From Acestrorhynchus altus (taxonomy: Eukaryota > Chordata > Actinopteri > Characiformes > Acestrorhynchidae), in the NCBI GenBank assembly GCA_034509495.1, contig CM067510.1:31563371-31627370 (forward strand): DNA of 64,000 nt, in the 5' to 3' direction. Shown here piece after piece: positions 35,041 through 47,180 of the stretch (its first letter is position 1; every line of letters begins with the position of its first letter). Made by a program: the position numbers and the translations under genes. The notes beneath the pieces were generated by a model, which saw only the letters and a list, made by a program, of their open reading frames with translations, did no database searches and was not told the origin of the DNA.

Positions 35041-37305
35041 ACGTATAAACACGAGTTCGTGCGAGGCAGCGTTTCCATTCTGAGAAAAACAGAGACCGTC
35101 AGGCTTGAAGCAGAGCCCGTCAATCAACCCGACTTCACACCCACACAATTCCCATCTCCGAATACTAAGCCACCTTTCCTGCGTTTCCGGTGACCTTCCG
35201 AGCCAAGGCTCCGATTCGTGTAAAAGAGCAGCATCAGTGAGACCCGGCTGGTTACCATAGTTACGTATCTGGGATACGAACAGAGAGGGAAAACCGGCAT
35301 TTGCATCGGCACCGGATCTCAAAGAACTGTTTTCCTCCACAATTTGCATTTGGCCTTCACTCACAGGCAGCACAGATTTCAGCACAGCTGATCCGGGACT
35401 AGCTGAAGGCTGCAGTGGGCAGGGTGGGGCCGATGAGCGGGGACACGAAGCCGTCGCGGCGGCTTTGTTTACAAATCTGAGGCAGGGAGCTGATGCTCCG
35501 AGGTTGGTGGTGAAGGCAGCCGGCTGTCTGCTTCTCCAACCAAGCCCTGAGGAGCCGGCTCACCTCGGGCCTCACCATATTCTCATTCAGCACACACACC
35601 CAGCTGGCAGCAAGACACCAAAACGAGCGGTAAGAAAAACGGAATATTCCCTTTTCCTCTCACTGCACGCAAGGCCCGTCCCAATATTTATGACGGACTT
35701 ATCGCACAATGAACAGACGTGACTGCACAATTCGATGACTGTGATCATTCCCATTGTGTTTAATTGTGTGCCTTTGAGCCGGTCGTGCTCTTCTGTTCTC
35801 TCGTCTGTTCTCTGTCCGAGGTGACCTCTTTCCTGTAGGAAACGAGGGCAGTGGGTTCGTCCATGCACACAGAGCAGACTAATCCCGCGGTACGGCAAAC
35901 AAGCGAATCCTGGATAAATGTTTTACCGCAGTAGTGTGGGACACAGTTTCACATCGTTTATTTATATGAGACCATCGTAGCCTGTGTGTCCTGGTGTCGT
36001 CCGTCACGCACAGGTACATTTTCTCCTCTGAACTGTATTTCACACAGCATCAGAGAGATCAGCTCTTAAGCATACCTCAAACATCAAACTCACCAGCTGA
36101 CTAACTGCATTTGGGGTGAGGGGAGAATCACGAACGTGATTTTTCAACAAACAACTCCTTTAAAGGAGCGCTGGGCAGGTCATTTATCACATGAAAGCTC
36201 TTCTCCGTGTACCGCTGCCTCAGCTAGATTGAGGACACTATTGCTGTCACCTGCTAACCTTGACGATCCCCCTCCTCCACTTGGAGCACACAGGAGCCAG
36301 GACGAATTTACGGCAGGCCGCTTCTCTCCGTCGCCGCTTCTCCTCCTTTTTCTCTTAAGGCGGACATGTCTTTCGCACAGGCCTCAGTGCCCCCGGTACT
36401 CACTGACGCGTGAGGGGGACTGGAGCGGAACGGGTGAGGATTAGGCCTATACGCAGCTCCTGATGAGAAATCCCCGACCAGCGGTGCAGAAGCTGCGAGA
36501 AGCGCCGGGCCGCATTCAGAGCAGGAACAAAGCTGAGGCCCAGCCAGAGCAGGCCATGTAGAGTCAGCTTACACAATTGACACAGCTTACGCAGGTCTAT
36601 GGCAGCACTATATTTAACCCTCCTGTAACGCCGTGGATCAAACAGAACTGATTCGTTTTTTTGGGGTTTTTTGCAACATGAAACCTTTTCTGCTGGCCTT
36701 AATTAGTGCAACGAACAAATGGGAAAACTCATTTAACGTGTCCGGACCTCTGGATGCTGAAAACGTAAATGCAAACACAAGTTAAGCAATGCCCCAAAGA
36801 GACCCTCGGAGCGATACCTTAACGACCGGTTTTCTGATAGCGTGCTAAATTTGGATGAAAAAGAAATAAACACATCGTCGGGCCAGTGCAGAAAAAAAGA
36901 AAGAGAAAAAAAAAGGTAAAATCAGCACTGAGTGGAGGGGAAGGCACTATGATTTTCCACACACTGTGTGAACAAAGAGCCCCTCTGTTTCCCATTGCGC
37001 ACATGCTTGGCTTGGAGGACTGTATTAGGTTAGTGTTGCTTTAAGTGCACGGCACATTTTTCAGGCGCCTTCCGATGTTTGGCTTTTGAGCCTGGTCTGA
37101 AGACAGATGATCCCCCTGACAGCGGCGCTTCATTACCCAACAGGCTGCTACAAGTGAAGGGAGTGGCCGCAGCGCCGCCCTTCGTCTTGTCGTGCCTGTC
37201 CGTACACATGAAAGAGACACCTCCAGCTGCACTACCTTCCAGAAACCACAGAACCCCCGCAGCTACATGCTCATATTACCATCTTTGCGAGGACTTGTGG
37301 AATAC
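35041..37305. other. unique intronic sequence, 2.3 kb without repeats
   Basis: This is the longest repeat-poor stretch in the central region. It contains an RFX X-box-like site at 35251-35264 and several GC-richer blocks (35400-35560, 36290-36560). A 140-codon minus-strand frame at 34963-35385 has no recognisable domain. No splice-bounded conserved exon was found. Confidence 0.4.
35251..35264 (+). promoter_or_regulatory. RFX X-box-like imperfect palindrome
   Basis: 'gttaccatagttac' matches the RFX consensus (GTNRCC n0-3 RGYAAC) at both half-sites apart from one base. It sits in unique sequence. A single motif match is weak evidence of function. Confidence 0.35.
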
Positions 37306-37307
37306 TA

Positions 37308-38260
37308 GGCCTGTCATGGTAACTATATTGGGGGGGGGGGGGACGATAAATCGTCCCAGAAATAATTGCAATAAACAATGAGTATCGTTTTATAACCATT
37401 CATGCAGTGATATGAGAAGAATATTTAAACATTACAATATATAAAATCGTTAAATATCGTAAGTAAAAATAAAACAAAATCAAACCACTGTTTTTAAACA
37501 ACGTCCTCAAACTTATGCTCTACAGTGTGTATTTAAAGGTAAAGCTGCCTAAAATAAACTGTAGGTCGGCTATTTCTATATACCAACAGCACCGTATCAG
37601 AAAATGCTCCCAGCAGAAGTACTGTACAGGTAGGATGTTAAAGCCTAAAATCACAATGTGAGGGTAAAAACAAGGTAACCGAGGTGACAAAATCATATTG
37701 TATACAGCCCTCAAGGAAAATAATCAGGAAAAATACCCTTTAAAACATTAAAGCATTTGTGGGGAGTGCAGTGCACATATAAATGGGCAGCACAACGTAA
37801 CACCGGCACACTCACATTAATGTGTTCTCATCACTGGTTCAGAAAATGTTCCAGCACCGGAGCCGGAATGCGGCTTTGAAACAAATCCACTAGGATCACC
37901 GTGTGCATGACCAGAACCCACTCGTGACACGTTTTTTTCTCTAAAACGGACAACACTCTGTAATGCGCTTGTATCTCTTTCATAAAAGATGCCAAAGACT
38001 ACGACAGCAGCAGTAGACTACAGCAGACTATGAAAAGTGTGTTCCAGGTTACTGTGGTTATACCGGGAGTTTGACTTGTCTGCTGAACGGCGGGGGCAGG
38101 GGGAGTTAGTCTGCTTTGTGTGTATGGAAGAACCCACCGCACTCGTTTCCTACAGGGTGGACGGCACTGTCGAGGGAACGGAACAGTGTGACTGGCTCAG
38201 TTAAACACAATGGATAATATCGGGTCAGCAAAATTATCGAGGTCACATCAATATGGTACC
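37308..38260 (+). repeat. family B dispersed repeat, longest copy
   Basis: It starts 'ggcctgtcatggtaactat' with a G12 run, then 'acgataaatcgtcccagaaa', 'taattgcaataaacaatgag', 'ggaatgcggctttgaaac', 'gccaaagactacgacagcag' and 'gcactcgtttcctacaggg'. About 950 bp. It carries no transposase-like frame, so it is non-autonomous or deleted. Confidence 0.75.
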
Positions 38261-38765
38261 TGACCAATAACCCACTAAATATTTCTAAATACTAAACTCC
38301 TTTCTGAGAAATAGTAAATGTACACACACACACACACACACACACCTCACTACTCCAGCACCCTGGAAGAGGATTCCTGCGTTTCAGCCATGAAACCTAA
38401 ACTGCAAATAGGCCTCGAGCAGCTACAACCAGTTCTGAGGCCCGCCGCGCACATCGGCTTAATTACACCCAACGTGAAATACGCAGAGTGAAGGAGTGTT
38501 GGGTTACTGCAGCATGAGAGAGGAGACGTTAACTGAGAACCAAGCTGCAGCAATTCAGAGGAGCTATACACTGCCTGTCAAAAGTTTAGGGACACCGTGC
38601 GATTTGTTGTTAAGCTTTAACAATTAACACGAACAAAGGGACGCACGATAACCTAAATATCGACATGATTGTTTTTCGGTGATGCCAGACGACAGCAGTA
38701 CTGTTTAAAAGCACATATTAAAACTGTGTTTTTGCTCCAGACAGCCGCACGTTGTGGGCAGTTAC
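38261..38765. other. unique intronic sequence with a short CA tract
   Basis: (CA)n is at 38322-38345. No exon or repeat family is recognised. Confidence 0.45.
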
Positions 38766-38769
38766 ATGC

Positions 38770-39425
38770 CTTTTTCTGGACTTCACAACTCAGGAGCAGA
38801 GAAACCTACAGACATGATACACGAACTTCAACATGCAAGCATCACGTGACTCACTCATTTCCAAATGAATTAAATCCCAATTTAAATAGCAAAAGAGCTT
38901 CCAGTGCATGTTTACTGCTTTGTCCACATACATGCTCAACCTGCATAACGAGAGGGGGCGGGGCTGACGGTCACTCATCAAATATTGGGTTAAAGAGAAA
39001 AATGAGAACAGAGGGGCTGTTTGAGCTGCGTTTTTTCTCACGCAGTGTTCAAATTTCAGAATAAAAGTCCTGACAGCATAATAACAATACATACATACAC
39101 AAAAAAAATTCAGGTTGTTTATTTTACTTGGACTACGATCAAGTATTACGAAGAACCTATTATAAAATGTCCTCATCAATCCACTCTTTACAAAAAAAGT
39201 CCTACATTCTTGCATTTTCAGCTCAAAAACACTCTCAAACACAAATAAGAGCCTTGAGCCTACAATTTATCAAAACAAGGTCAAATTCTTAATTCAAATA
39301 AATATTTAATTCCATATTATAACAATATCTGTCTCCTAGAAATACTTTTCTAATGTTTTGGAGAATAAAAGTATGTCAAACTACGAAAACAACCCATAAA
39401 ATTGGCCTACGGTTCTAAAGGCTAA
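38770..39425 (+). repeat. family A dispersed repeat, nearly full-length copy
   Basis: Head 'aactcaggagcagagaaacc', 'ttccagtgcatgtttactgc', 'caacctgcataacgagaggg', GC box, 'atattgggttaaagagaaaa', 'ttcagaataaaagtcctgac', 'acgaagaacctattataaaa', and tail 'gagaataaaagtatgtcaaa' to 'cggttctaaaggctaa'. At about 650 bp it is the best copy for defining the consensus. Confidence 0.87.
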
Positions 39426-39429
39426 TTAA

Positions 39430-39960
39430 TGAAAAATTTAATTAATGTCATCTTTAACGTTTACGGTGACTCACTTATTGTAAACCATCAAACCCACTCA
39501 TATAACAGTTCGTTTCTGGAAAGCTGTCCCCAAACGGAAGCCAGGCAGTGTGTTTGGTTTACTATGCTTCCGAGAGGACACTTTTGTGCCTCCCAAATTC
39601 TCCAGCTTCGGAACTGTTGTCTGGAGATGAGCACGGTCATTAATAATGAAGTGCAAATTGCCTCCCAGACTCCTCTTCTTATTACCCATGACTTGACACT
39701 CATCCAACACCTCATCAAATCCATTTGAGAAGCCCCCACCAAGACGATGAATGGCAGATGACACCACTGCTGTTACGCAGGAGTCCAGTAGTATCAGGTT
39801 ACAGTCTGGAACCGCTGTGTGGAAGTAGTTCAGATCTCGGACATGTTCGTACCACCGGGTTGCGCGCACGGGTCAAACACTTTAGAAAACCCTTGGTCAT
39901 TTTACACAAGCAACAACAAGCCGGAAGTCTCAATCGGTAACCGTGTATCTCCGAAAATGT
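39430..39960. other. unique block with long overlapping frames, possibly a conserved noncoding element
   Basis: The segment 39530-39860 is non-repetitive and holds open frames on both strands (minus 123 codons at 39498-39869, plus 99 codons at 39429-39728). Neither shows a known motif or splice sites. It includes 'gtcattaataatgaagtgca', rich in TAAT cores. I favour a noncoding conserved element or an eroded unknown gene; neither is proven. Confidence 0.35.
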
Positions 39961-40350
39961 TACTATTGTGAAACAAATTGTTAATCATTCAAATTTAATC
40001 GTCATAGATATTATATTCGTTACATGTAAAGTAATATTTCCAGTTTTTCAAGATACTGATTTGTAATTTAATCAAACCTCAAATTTGTATATTGCAATAA
40101 AGTCATTCTGGATTTCTGATTGAGCGAACAGTAAAAAGCAGGGTATGAAATACATCACTATACATGTAAGGAATATAAAGTCTGACCAACATTCTGTATG
40201 ATTTTTACAACATTACAATTTTCTGAGATGTACAAGTATATTTTTCATGAGACACCAAACATCATGAGAATATTGGCCTGTAATACCTGACAGTACAAAC
40301 CAAACCAAACAAAATCCTAAAATGTCCTGGAAAAACACTTTTAGAGGTCA
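39961..40350. other. AT-rich intronic sequence, nothing recognised
   Basis: No repeat or gene was identified in this A+T-rich stretch. Confidence 0.45.
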
Positions 40351-40354
40351 TTTA

Positions 40355-40465
40355 TGTGTGTCTCATGTCTGTAGGTTACTCTGATCCTGAGTTGTAAAGC
40401 CTAGAAAACAGCATGTTACTGCAACAAACATGGATCTCCGGGATTAAGAGTTAAATGTTCCAAGA
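40355..40465 (-). repeat. family A head fragment
   Basis: 'tctgtaggttactctgatcc' followed by 'tgagttgtaaagcctagaaa' is the complement of the family A start. Only the end of the element remains. Confidence 0.75.
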
Positions 40466-41692
40466 GTTTAATCACTAGAGAACCCTGTATCGATGTATCC
40501 ATCCATCCATCGCTGTTCAACAACAAAAAAAAAAAAATCACAATTCATTTTTAATTATTTGATTATGGTGTCTCGCTTCAATTTCCGGGGACAAAATGTG
40601 ATTGTCTCATTAAGTATACAATATGCATAGTTACATCCCTAACATCCATCCACCTATGTCCTGCCATTGTCCAGCCCTCCTGAGCTTTTGAAATAAAACG
40701 GAATAAGGCGTTCTCAGGGTATCATGGCCGTAAGCATATATCTGTGTGCTCGCTAACAATACCTGAGACAATAGGAGCAAAAACAGAGCTCAGAAGGCAC
40801 GGAGACAATGCTGTGAAAGGGTTTCAGCACAGCAGTCGTCACCAAACACCATCTTTTGTTCCCACTGGACACTGATGAGGACCGTCCAACCACCCCCTCC
40901 TTGGGTTTGGAGCTAGTTTGTAAGCAAGTGCTCGGCAGCGTAGCCCTGACTGATCATTTTACACAAGCAGCACACAGCAGCCAGCCTAATTAGGATGATT
41001 TATTCACACGAGCATTCGTTTCACGTAGAAGCTGAAGAACAGCCAGGCTACAGCTCAGGCGGCCAGAGTCAGAGCGAGGCGCACGCGTTAACAAGATGTA
41101 CGTTCAGGGAGAAGGGGTGTATACACAGATACCACGTTATACCGCACCGGTAATCTGCATGCACGCGGCACTCGGGCTGAAACTTCGCACGCATCGGTTC
41201 GGGTTGTAGGTCATTCGCGGTGACGTTTAAATCTAGCTTCAGTGGTTCAGTGTGTTTTTACTGATTGCAAAATGATCCCAGAGCACAAGGCCTGGCTAGC
41301 ATCTGGCACTATTACTGTTACACCATCTCTGTGTAATAATGTGGCCCTGGGGGCGAGGTGAAAAACTGCTTCCCAGGCCTTTTCCACATTGCACAATCGC
41401 AGCAGTGTCAAACAAAGATTGGGTGGGCGGGCAAAGTTTCACTGGAGCAGGCCTGCACTTTGAAAGCCACAGAACAGCAGTTGAGGAAAGACAAAAGGAA
41501 AAGAGCACCAATGCATTGTTATGCATTGATAGAACGTTGCAGCTTCAACTCAAAACGGGAAAGGATCATAATGGATTAAGAATGCATGCACTTGTCTATT
41601 TCCGTTGGCAGGCTATTACGGCATACACAGATCCCCCGCAATATTACTTCACCCGTCAGCGGTTACAGTGGCACCTCTGGAGCAGTCGGGAC
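40466..41692. other. unique intronic sequence, nothing recognised
   Basis: About 1.2 kb with no repeat family or supported exon. A 147-codon plus-strand frame at 41339-41782 runs into the MITE that follows and has no domain. Confidence 0.45.
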
Positions 41693-41873
41693 CAGTGCTA
41701 CTCATCTCTGGTCCAGGAGGAACCTTGCGATCTATATATTGGAGCTTTCCCTGCTCCCACAACACCCGATTCAACTAAATGAGACCTTTCGAAATTGATA
41801 AGGCATGTCAAAGCAGGGAATTCAAAAAAATCCAGGACCGCGGTGCCTCCTGGACCAGGGTTGAGATGCACTG
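41693..41873. mobile_element. hAT-like MITE, 181 bp
   Basis: It starts 'cagtgctactcatctctggt' and ends 'accagggttgagatgcactg', with paired 'ggtccaggagg' and 'cctcctggacc'. The terminal structure is as in the element at 778-936. No clear 8-bp target duplication could be seen, so the boundaries are less secure. Confidence 0.65.
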
Positions 41874-41924
41874 TATTAGAAGTAAGTGAAGAGTCAGTTC
41901 TGGAAACAGGAAAAACAAACGAGC

Positions 41925-42095
41925 ATAAGGAGGCCAATTCACAACGTCTGGAACAACTGGGTCAGGACATCTCAAAAACATCTGGCAGTTGTTGTAGGGT
42001 GCTCCAAGCTTACAGTGGTCAGGACCTACCAAAAGTGACCCAGTGACAACAATAGGGTCATGGGCATCCATGGAGGCCTCACTTCACAACACAAT
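41925..42095 (+). pseudogene. Tc1 transposase remnant, internally deleted
   Basis: The frame contains LGQDISKTSGSCCRVLQAYS, the helix-turn-helix region of a Tc1 transposase family common in fish. After 'gggtcatgggcatcc' the sequence jumps to 'atggaggcctcacttcacaa', which lies near the 3' end in intact members. Most of the gene is therefore deleted, and stops interrupt it. Confidence 0.72.
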
Positions 42096-42099
42096 AGGG

Positions 42100-43205
42100 C
42101 TGAAACAAAAAAATTATATCCTAATATATTTTAGCTGAACATTGATCTACAGATATGTTCTCAAATGAGAATTTTTACAAAATTTAGACCAAAAGTGATG
42201 TTTTCATTTAAAATTTCAGCTGCAAAGTGACGCGTCTCAGCCAGCATTGCATTGAGTGTGATGTGGGGTGAGAGCACCATCTACATTTCGATTAAATATT
42301 GAATTACTTCATATGAATTGATACTAGATATTCATGGTGACAACTATCATACTTTCAGATGGTTAAACATGCACAGTTTCCATGCGACTCAGAAAAAACG
42401 CAGGGAGAGAGACGGAGTCGTTTAAACCCAAGGTCATAAAAACCCTCACCCTCGCTGTATGTGCCAGTGAAACGGGGCCACGGACCAGATGTTTGTGCGG
42501 GCGTGGTGCCGTTTCCATGTAAAGCAATCCTCCCCTACCTTCCTCCAGCGGACCCGCGATCAATAATTCAGAGTGCCGTGAGAGACGAGGTCAGGTTTCA
42601 GCAGCTGATTGGGGAGCGCTACCGACAGGAAGGAGCGCCGACAGCCAGGACGCTGAAGGCTCACATGTAGAAAGGCCTACGGGTGTGAAGGTAATGATTA
42701 TGCCATTTTGAGGGCACTCGAGCAGCCGGAAGGAGCCTCTGAAGTAGCCGAGAGTTTCAAGAGCCGAGAACTGTTTGCTTAAAGGACAAAAAGAAGCAGG
42801 CCTGAGGTGAACTGAGATCATGGCCTTCTAATGAAGAGGGGGGGAAAAAAAAGTACACACAGGAACGTTTCTGCTTCAGATTACCTGATTAAGCACACTT
42901 TTCAACAAGTGCACTGCTGTTGGGTCTTGGCGGGATCAAGGGGAAAAACATCTGCTTTGAGGTTAATCTTCTGATAAGGTTCCCCTCCACCACTTGGTCA
43001 ATTGCATGTAAAGCCCAGAGCAAACACGAGGAATGTGTGAGAAAGCTTTGGTGGGACTGTGAGCTGGTTTTTCGAACTGACGTCTAGATCCGAAATGGAA
43101 ATTCGTAGAATGTGCACGAAGATGAACATTTGCCCAAAATCAAACATTGCCACAAACATATCAAGCCAAGGAGCCTTTGGTGTCCAAATTTTGCCTTTTT
43201 TTAGC
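42100..43205. other. unique intronic sequence, nothing recognised
   Basis: The first 250 bp are AT-rich and begin 'agggctgaaacaaaa', reminiscent of hAT termini but unpaired. The rest is ordinary unique sequence. Confidence 0.4.
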
Positions 43206-43209
43206 TGTA

Positions 43210-43470
43210 CACTGGGCCTTTAAATCTTATCCTGATACATTTTTGCTGAATGGTGTTTTTTACGACAATATATGATGTGAAAAATACGAGTAGGACTAAT
43301 CGAGAAACCCTTCTTTCATCCTCACTATGTTTAAATACACTGAAATTTGATTTTCTTTTCTTCTTTATACACTTTATAAGTCTATGTCCCCTCCATAGTG
43401 CGCATGACACCACGAACAGGGGTGGAGCAGAGAAGAGGAGAAAACTGAAACAGAACATATCCCACTGTAT
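43210..43470 (+). repeat. flank of the 58-bp array element (shared with 60.2 kb)
   Basis: The stretch 'atacactttataagtctatg' and 'tccccctccatagtg'-like sequence has a clear relative at 60320-60420 ('tatacaccccaagtctacgc', 'accctctatagtgg', 'agcagagcagag'), which also precedes a 58-bp array. The array thus belongs to a larger dispersed element. Confidence 0.65.
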
Positions 43471-43915
43471 TTATATCCCGATACAGATATAAATTTCGAT
43501 ATATCACTCAGCCCGTATCCGGCTCTGTTCATATCCTGATAAAGATATAAATATCAATATATCGCTCAGCCGTACCCCGCATTGTTTATATACCGATATA
43601 TATATATATAAATATCGATATATCGCTCAGCCCGTATCCCGCTCTGTTCATATACCGATATATATATAAATATCGATATATCGCTCAGCCCATATCCTGC
43701 TCTGTTCATATCCCGATACAGATATAAATATTGATATATCGCTCAGCCCGTATACCGCTCTGTTTATATCCGGATACAGATATAAATATTGATATATCAC
43801 TCAGCCCGTATACCACTCTGTTTATATCCAAATACAGATATAAATAGATATATCGCTCAGCCCGTATCCCACTCTGTTTATATCCCCATATACATATAAT
43901 CGATATTTCACCGCA
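43470..43915 (+). repeat. 58-bp tandem array, about seven units
   Basis: Each unit contains 'atatcgctcagcccgtatcc', then gctctgtt, 'tatatcccgatacagatata' and aatat. Units differ mainly in the TATA stretch and in CCCGTATCCC variants. Same orientation as the array at 52.5 kb. Confidence 0.93.
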
Positions 43916-45150
43916 GCTCTACTGTAAAGTTACACGTCTGACACAGACCAATAACAGTGTCCATATATGATAATTCACTCAGCTGTCATGTGCATGAAGC
44001 TTCTGTGCAACATGTCTTAACAGTCTGCAGTAATTTGGTCATTCTGTAATCACATCATTTTGTTTACTGAAGCCAGATGAATGTGCCCAGAGGCATATGC
44101 ATAATGTTAATAATCGTGCTGCATCAACATCATGCTCCAAGAGCTCAAGAGCAGCACATTTCACAGCAAACCTGTCCAAATCCTTCTGCAGAAATGTACC
44201 AGAACTGTTGAACTTCCCTTGAAGGGTTCTCCACTCTCCTGCACGGAGGTTGTGGTTGTTGAGTGAGATGAAGAATGTCTGGGTTTCGCATGTAGAACAG
44301 GTCCAGACAGCACCGTGCAATTCAACGTTGAGCGTTCAGCTCCTGCCTCAGTGCCCAAGAATGAAGCATCATACGAGTTCCAATGTGTCCGTGTCAAATG
44401 AAAACATGTGGGAATAGGTCTCGCGCTTGCTCGAAATATCTAGAACCCAAACTAAAAGAGCAAGGTTTGGAAGCAGTGTTGCCTGTTTCCTGCAAAGACA
44501 ATAGACACACAGACCTCGCTTGACACCAGGAAAAGCAGGTCAGCAGCATTCCTGAATAATTGGCTATTCAAACGGTTACCTAACCACACTCGTTATAAGC
44601 CATGCATGAGCGCCTGCAAGTGAATGGAGGGAGAGACAGAGTCTGGCATCAGAACGGCTCGTTTAAAGAGCGTTTCTCAGTCGTGCTCTCGTTACGTAGA
44701 GATTACAGCAACATTGCAGCATCCCTCTCGCCGTTGTTCCATGCGAGACACTTGGAAAAGGGTAGCTGGAGCGAGACTATTTTCAGAGACAAAACCATGT
44801 CTCTCCTCTGCAATCTTGTCCAAAAGCAGGACTAAACAGTGAAAGCATTTATCCCAGTATTAATGCCACATGTGCACACGCTGCAGGAGGCTGACACACA
44901 CACACACAGATGCGTGTGTGTATATAGCTCGTGTTTGTGAGGGACATTTGGGACAGATATTTTCATGAAGACATTTCTTAACCTGTTTCTCAGCCCCCAA
45001 TTCTCACAGTTTTAGCATCAGCTCTTAAGAAATTTACTCTACGTCAAACATCTGTGTAATGATCATTTTTGTTAAACTATTGTCGGACAATGTCCCATAA
45101 TCCCATTATCAGCATCGCTCCGATATCCTGACATATCCTCTCCCAATATT
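43916..45150. other. unique intronic sequence, nothing recognised
   Basis: A short CA/TG patch lies near 44890-44925. Open frames at 44039-44397 and 44602-44842 overlap other frames and lack motifs. Confidence 0.45.
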
Positions 45151-45154
45151 TAAA

Positions 45155-45400
45155 CCTAAGTGCAGTTTGGCGTGTCCCCATGTGGATTTCCTCAGGGTAC
45201 TCCAGTTGCTCTCCCAAAATTGCACATGGTAGGCGAACTGGCCTTGCCAAATTGTATGTGTATGTGTATGTGTGGTACCCTGTAATGGACTCCTGTCCTG
45301 TACAGGGGGTATTCCTGATGATTCCAGGCTGGATCCACCATGACCCTTTTCAGGACAAAGCATATAAGATAATGAGTAACTGACTAACTGCTCACAGTCC
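45155..45400 (+). repeat. dispersed teleost repeat ('ccctgtaatggactcctgtc' type)
   Basis: 'gtttggcgtgtccccatgtg', 'ctcagggtactccagttgct', 'ccctgtaatggactcctgtc' and 'taagataatgagtaactgac' occur in order. This matches a very common fish interspersed repeat with the motif 'tgatggactggcgacctgtc'. It is a diverged copy. Confidence 0.75.
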
Positions 45401-46905
45401 TCAGACAGGGACCAGAGAGGGAGATTGAACACACAACTCCGGGCCCTTACCACCCTACCGCAACAGTTGGTCATGTACTGTGACGATATATTAGTATTTG
45501 CAAATCATCCATTTCTGCCTTCCAATCAATAATGCTGCCCGGCTGCGATCTATTTCGTCCCTAAATGCAACTCCTCCGTTACGAACCCTAACTTTTACCA
45601 AACCATCCCTCAACCTGAAACCAAAAGCAAGTAAAAGGGCGTAGAACCCGAAACCTAAAGTGTGAGAGCTCTGCGACCTGAACACTGGATCTCTGACTTT
45701 CCAATAAAAATGCTTTCGTGGGTCTCTGGGATTCTCACACACATTGGTAGCGTCTACAAGGTGACACAGGGTGACCTTTCGCTGTGGAGGGAGTGCCACA
45801 CTCTGCCGTTTCCTCTCCCCTGAGCCAGAGGCTCCGCTTCACAGCGGCCTTAATGTCTTTCAGCTGCGCTGGGAAGAAATGCGAATTCCTGCTGCTATCA
45901 CATAAATCTCGCTCTAAACTCCCAACTCATTCACTCACTCGCTTTTACCCCATGTCCTTTATTTCCACGCTCCTTACATGCACCCTCCGATGAACGTAGA
46001 GGCTGTGCAGTGGACACGTAGTGGACGCAAAGGGTCCAGCGGTAGGGCGACCATCGGCATTCCATTGTTCTTCGGCAGGAGTGGTGTGTACACATCCAAG
46101 GGCTTGTCTAGCACACCGGGTGAATCTCAGAACAAGAAATTTGATTTCTGAGGCTATGCACGTGTACACACACATACACACTATTACAACTATTCCAGTT
46201 CACCTCAGGGCTGGAGCCTGACATCATGGAAAATAGCTCTCAATTTTTCGCAATCATTACTGGCATTGTCTGTGTTTCCTGTCGAGAGGCCACTGGATTT
46301 CTCAACCACCCCAATCACATTTGGAGGGAACAGGCGGGAAAATCAAGCCAAATGAATTTCAGCTGTTAGGCTGAAGGTGCTGCTCCCATTCAGATATGCA
46401 TTTCAGAGGCCTGCAAACCAGTGATTATACTGGGCGAACACGAAATCACAATTCGGACACATTATTTGGCATTAATAATTCCCAGACCTCAACCTCCAGT
46501 TCAGGAGTGATTTCAGAGTGTTTTGTTATCTGACTGTAGGTGCACGCCCACCACAAGCCCCTCCCTAATCTCCACCCACTTCACTCTGATAGGAGGAACA
46601 CCGGTGCCTTGTTTTGATCCCTGAGCGTAGTGTTGCGGATGCTGTTATGACGGCAAACAACTTTTGAAGGTTTTCTTAAAAGTTCAACAACAGAGTAGCT
46701 TCCAGTTTCATTATAAAGAGAGCATCGGTGGAACCTCGCCAAACGATAAAACGTCGATATTTATTGTTCTCTAAAACAATTCAATTCAAATAATAAATGC
46801 TTTCCCTTAACAGCAGTGCTTATTTCCCGCGTGCGTGAGGTCAATCATTCAGATCCAGTCATCTGTCGGCTCAATTCAGTGCTGTACTTTAGGTCATCTA
46901 CGTGT
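45401..46905. other. unique intronic sequence with one constrained-looking block
   Basis: No gene is recognised. Bases 46370-46540 are non-repetitive and AT/GC-mixed with 'ggcattaataattcccag'. Other open frames (45491-45799 minus, for instance) lack motifs. Confidence 0.4.
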
Positions 46906-46909
46906 AATT

Positions 46910-47180
46910 GTAGGCCTGTCCCAGAAACAACCGCGACAAAACAAAATTAATGTCATTTTAAGATAATTTTATGCCACTCATACAATGATATAATAGCACA
47001 TTACAGTCATTACCCCTTTAAAAGAGCAGCTCTGTTTTAATTATTAAAAACAACCCATCAGAGTCAACAAAAATCACTGTACGATAGTCACACATTGTAC
47101 GATTATTCACTAACGTAATTGCGAAAAGCCTCTGCGTCCAGCTGCACTGTCCACAATCACAACACCTGGCCCGTACACTC
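46910..47180 (+). repeat. family B dispersed repeat, short copy
   Basis: 'gtaggcctgtcccagaaaca' then 'aaccgcgacaaaac' and 'atgtcattttaagat', with 'ccactcatacaatgatata'. It matches the head of the copy at 37.3 kb with a small deletion. Confidence 0.7.

Noticed and set aside
34963..35385. 140-codon minus-strand frame as an alternative jmjd1c first exon
   Set aside because: It has no similarity to known JMJD1C N-termini and ends in AT-rich sequence; no phase-0 donor near its end is convincing.
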